NCBI GenBank assembly: GCA_033763635.1
Contig: JANRKG010000151.1
Coordinates: 1 to 6,196, forward strand
From: JANRKG01 sp033763635
GTDB taxonomy: Bacteria > Cyanobacteriota > Cyanobacteriia > GCF-001939115
Direction: 5' to 3'
Length of the DNA stretch: 6,196 nucleotides
A model generated the notes under the pieces. It saw only the letters and a program-made list of their open reading frames with translations. It ran no database searches and had not been told where the DNA came from. Shown one piece after another: positions 5,731-6,196 of this stretch. Numbering within the stretch: the stretch's first letter is position 1; every line of letters starts with the position of its first letter. The translations under genes were made by a program, and so were the position numbers.

Positions 5731-6196
5731 AATTGCTGCATCGATTGGCCTGGGCTGCATCCTGGCTGGAACCTCTTGGGCATCGGCAGGGCAGGCCCAA
5801 TCCTGTAACTACTTTGCAGGTTCTGCCGTCAACGGGCAAAGCGTCATCGTGGACCTCTGCTCCATCTCGATCGCCAGTTCCCAAAGCGTCAACTTCGTCT
5901 ACTACCTGGGCAATGAGCGGATTGAAAGTCAGGCCAATTGCCAGAAGGGAACCTGGATAACATTTCCTGAAAAGCAGGTGAACCGTCCCCAATCCCAGGC
6001 TACTCAACGGATGCTCAATGTTGTCTGTAGCTACAGGACCGCAGGGCGCGGTCAAAACTCGAATGCCAACACTGCCCTGGTCTTTGATCCCCCCTCCAAT
6101 GTCAGAACAGCACCCAATGGCAGCATCCTGTGTACGGTCAAGACACAGAGCAGAGTGAACACTTACGGTTCAACAGGCCCCTGGTATTACACGGAT
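5723..6196 (+). CDS. Secreted cysteine-containing SH3b-type protein, 3' end beyond the window
   Basis: The frame is open from the ATG at 5723 to the last base, giving 158 residues with no stop. The N-terminus MNKIAASIGLGCILAGTSWASAGQAQSC is a signal peptide: Lys3, a hydrophobic stretch, and cleavage likely after ASA (22) or GQA (25), so the product is periplasmic or exported. The mature part has Cys28, 46, 73, 102 and 137, suggesting disulfides, with a sixth partner possible past the edge. Residues 120-158 (VFDPPSNVRTAPNGSILC, then VNTYGSTGPWYYTD) match the start of a bacterial SH3 domain of the cyanobacterial type, in which SNVR and WYYT are conserved; such domains bind cell-wall or protein ligands. 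The start overlaps the coq4-like stop by 8 nt and has only a weak Shine-Dalgarno, so translational coupling is plausible. The middle region (29-119) is not recognised. Confidence 0.8.
   Translation, partial: MNKIAASIGLGCILAGTSWASAGQAQSCNYFAGSAVNGQSVIVDLCSISIASSQSVNFVYYLGNERIESQANCQKGTWITFPEKQVNRPQSQATQRMLNVVCSYRTAGRGQNSNANTALVFDPPSNVRTAPNGSILCTVKTQSRVNTYGSTGPWYYTD

Noticed and set aside
5723..5760. Lipoprotein signal with Cys12 in the SH3-type protein
   Set aside because: GLGC is not a proper lipobox and no hydrophobic stretch precedes it; an ordinary signal peptide ending near residue 22-25 fits better.
5657..6055. 132-aa minus-strand ORF opposite the SH3-type gene
   Set aside because: The plus strand here encodes a signal peptide and an SH3 motif in one open frame; the minus ORF has no recognisable feature.

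Overview
The window is from a cyanobacterial chromosome. Three perfect copies of the HIP1 octamer GCGATCGC (2021-2028, 2443-2450, 3078-3085) and many partial CGATCG copies lie in about 6 kb. The gene content fits too: a HEAT-repeat fragment of the type found in cyanobacterial NACHT proteins, a secreted SH3-like protein, and a long membrane-anchored hydrolase. Base composition looks close to even. The genus cannot be named from this sequence.

Left part (1-3204). A short plus-strand HEAT-repeat ORF, probably the 3' remnant of a larger gene, runs tail-to-tail into a minus-strand gene for a saccharopine-dehydrogenase-like / trans-acting enoyl reductase-like NAD(P)-binding oxidoreductase. Its true start is at 1501, set by a strong Shine-Dalgarno sequence. 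Upstream on the same strand, 230 bp away, is an alpha/beta hydrolase whose C-terminal half is a polytopic membrane domain.

Middle (3205-4589). A rho-independent terminator on the minus strand separates the hydrolase from a 346-aa protein that I do not recognise. That protein has a winged-helix-like N-terminal part and a GNAT-like C-terminal part. A divergent intergenic region follows, with four TTC-centred pentamers spaced exactly 10 nt apart.

Right part (4590-6196). Three plus-strand genes: a small YiaA/YiaB-type membrane protein; a Coq4-family protein with an intact HDxxH-x11-E metal-binding motif; and, overlapping the Coq4 stop by 8 nt, a secreted cysteine-rich SH3b-type protein cut off by the window end. 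An imperfect 18-bp inverted repeat lies between the YiaA-like and coq4-like genes. A hairpin sits inside the coq4-like 3' end.

No rRNA, tRNA, CRISPR array, transposase or clear defence or biosynthetic cluster is visible. Nothing shows that the genes form one pathway. The least ordinary points are the unrecognised 346-aa protein with its phased upstream repeats, the Coq4 homologue in a lineage that makes plastoquinone rather than ubiquinone, and the odd 3' end of that coq4-like gene.
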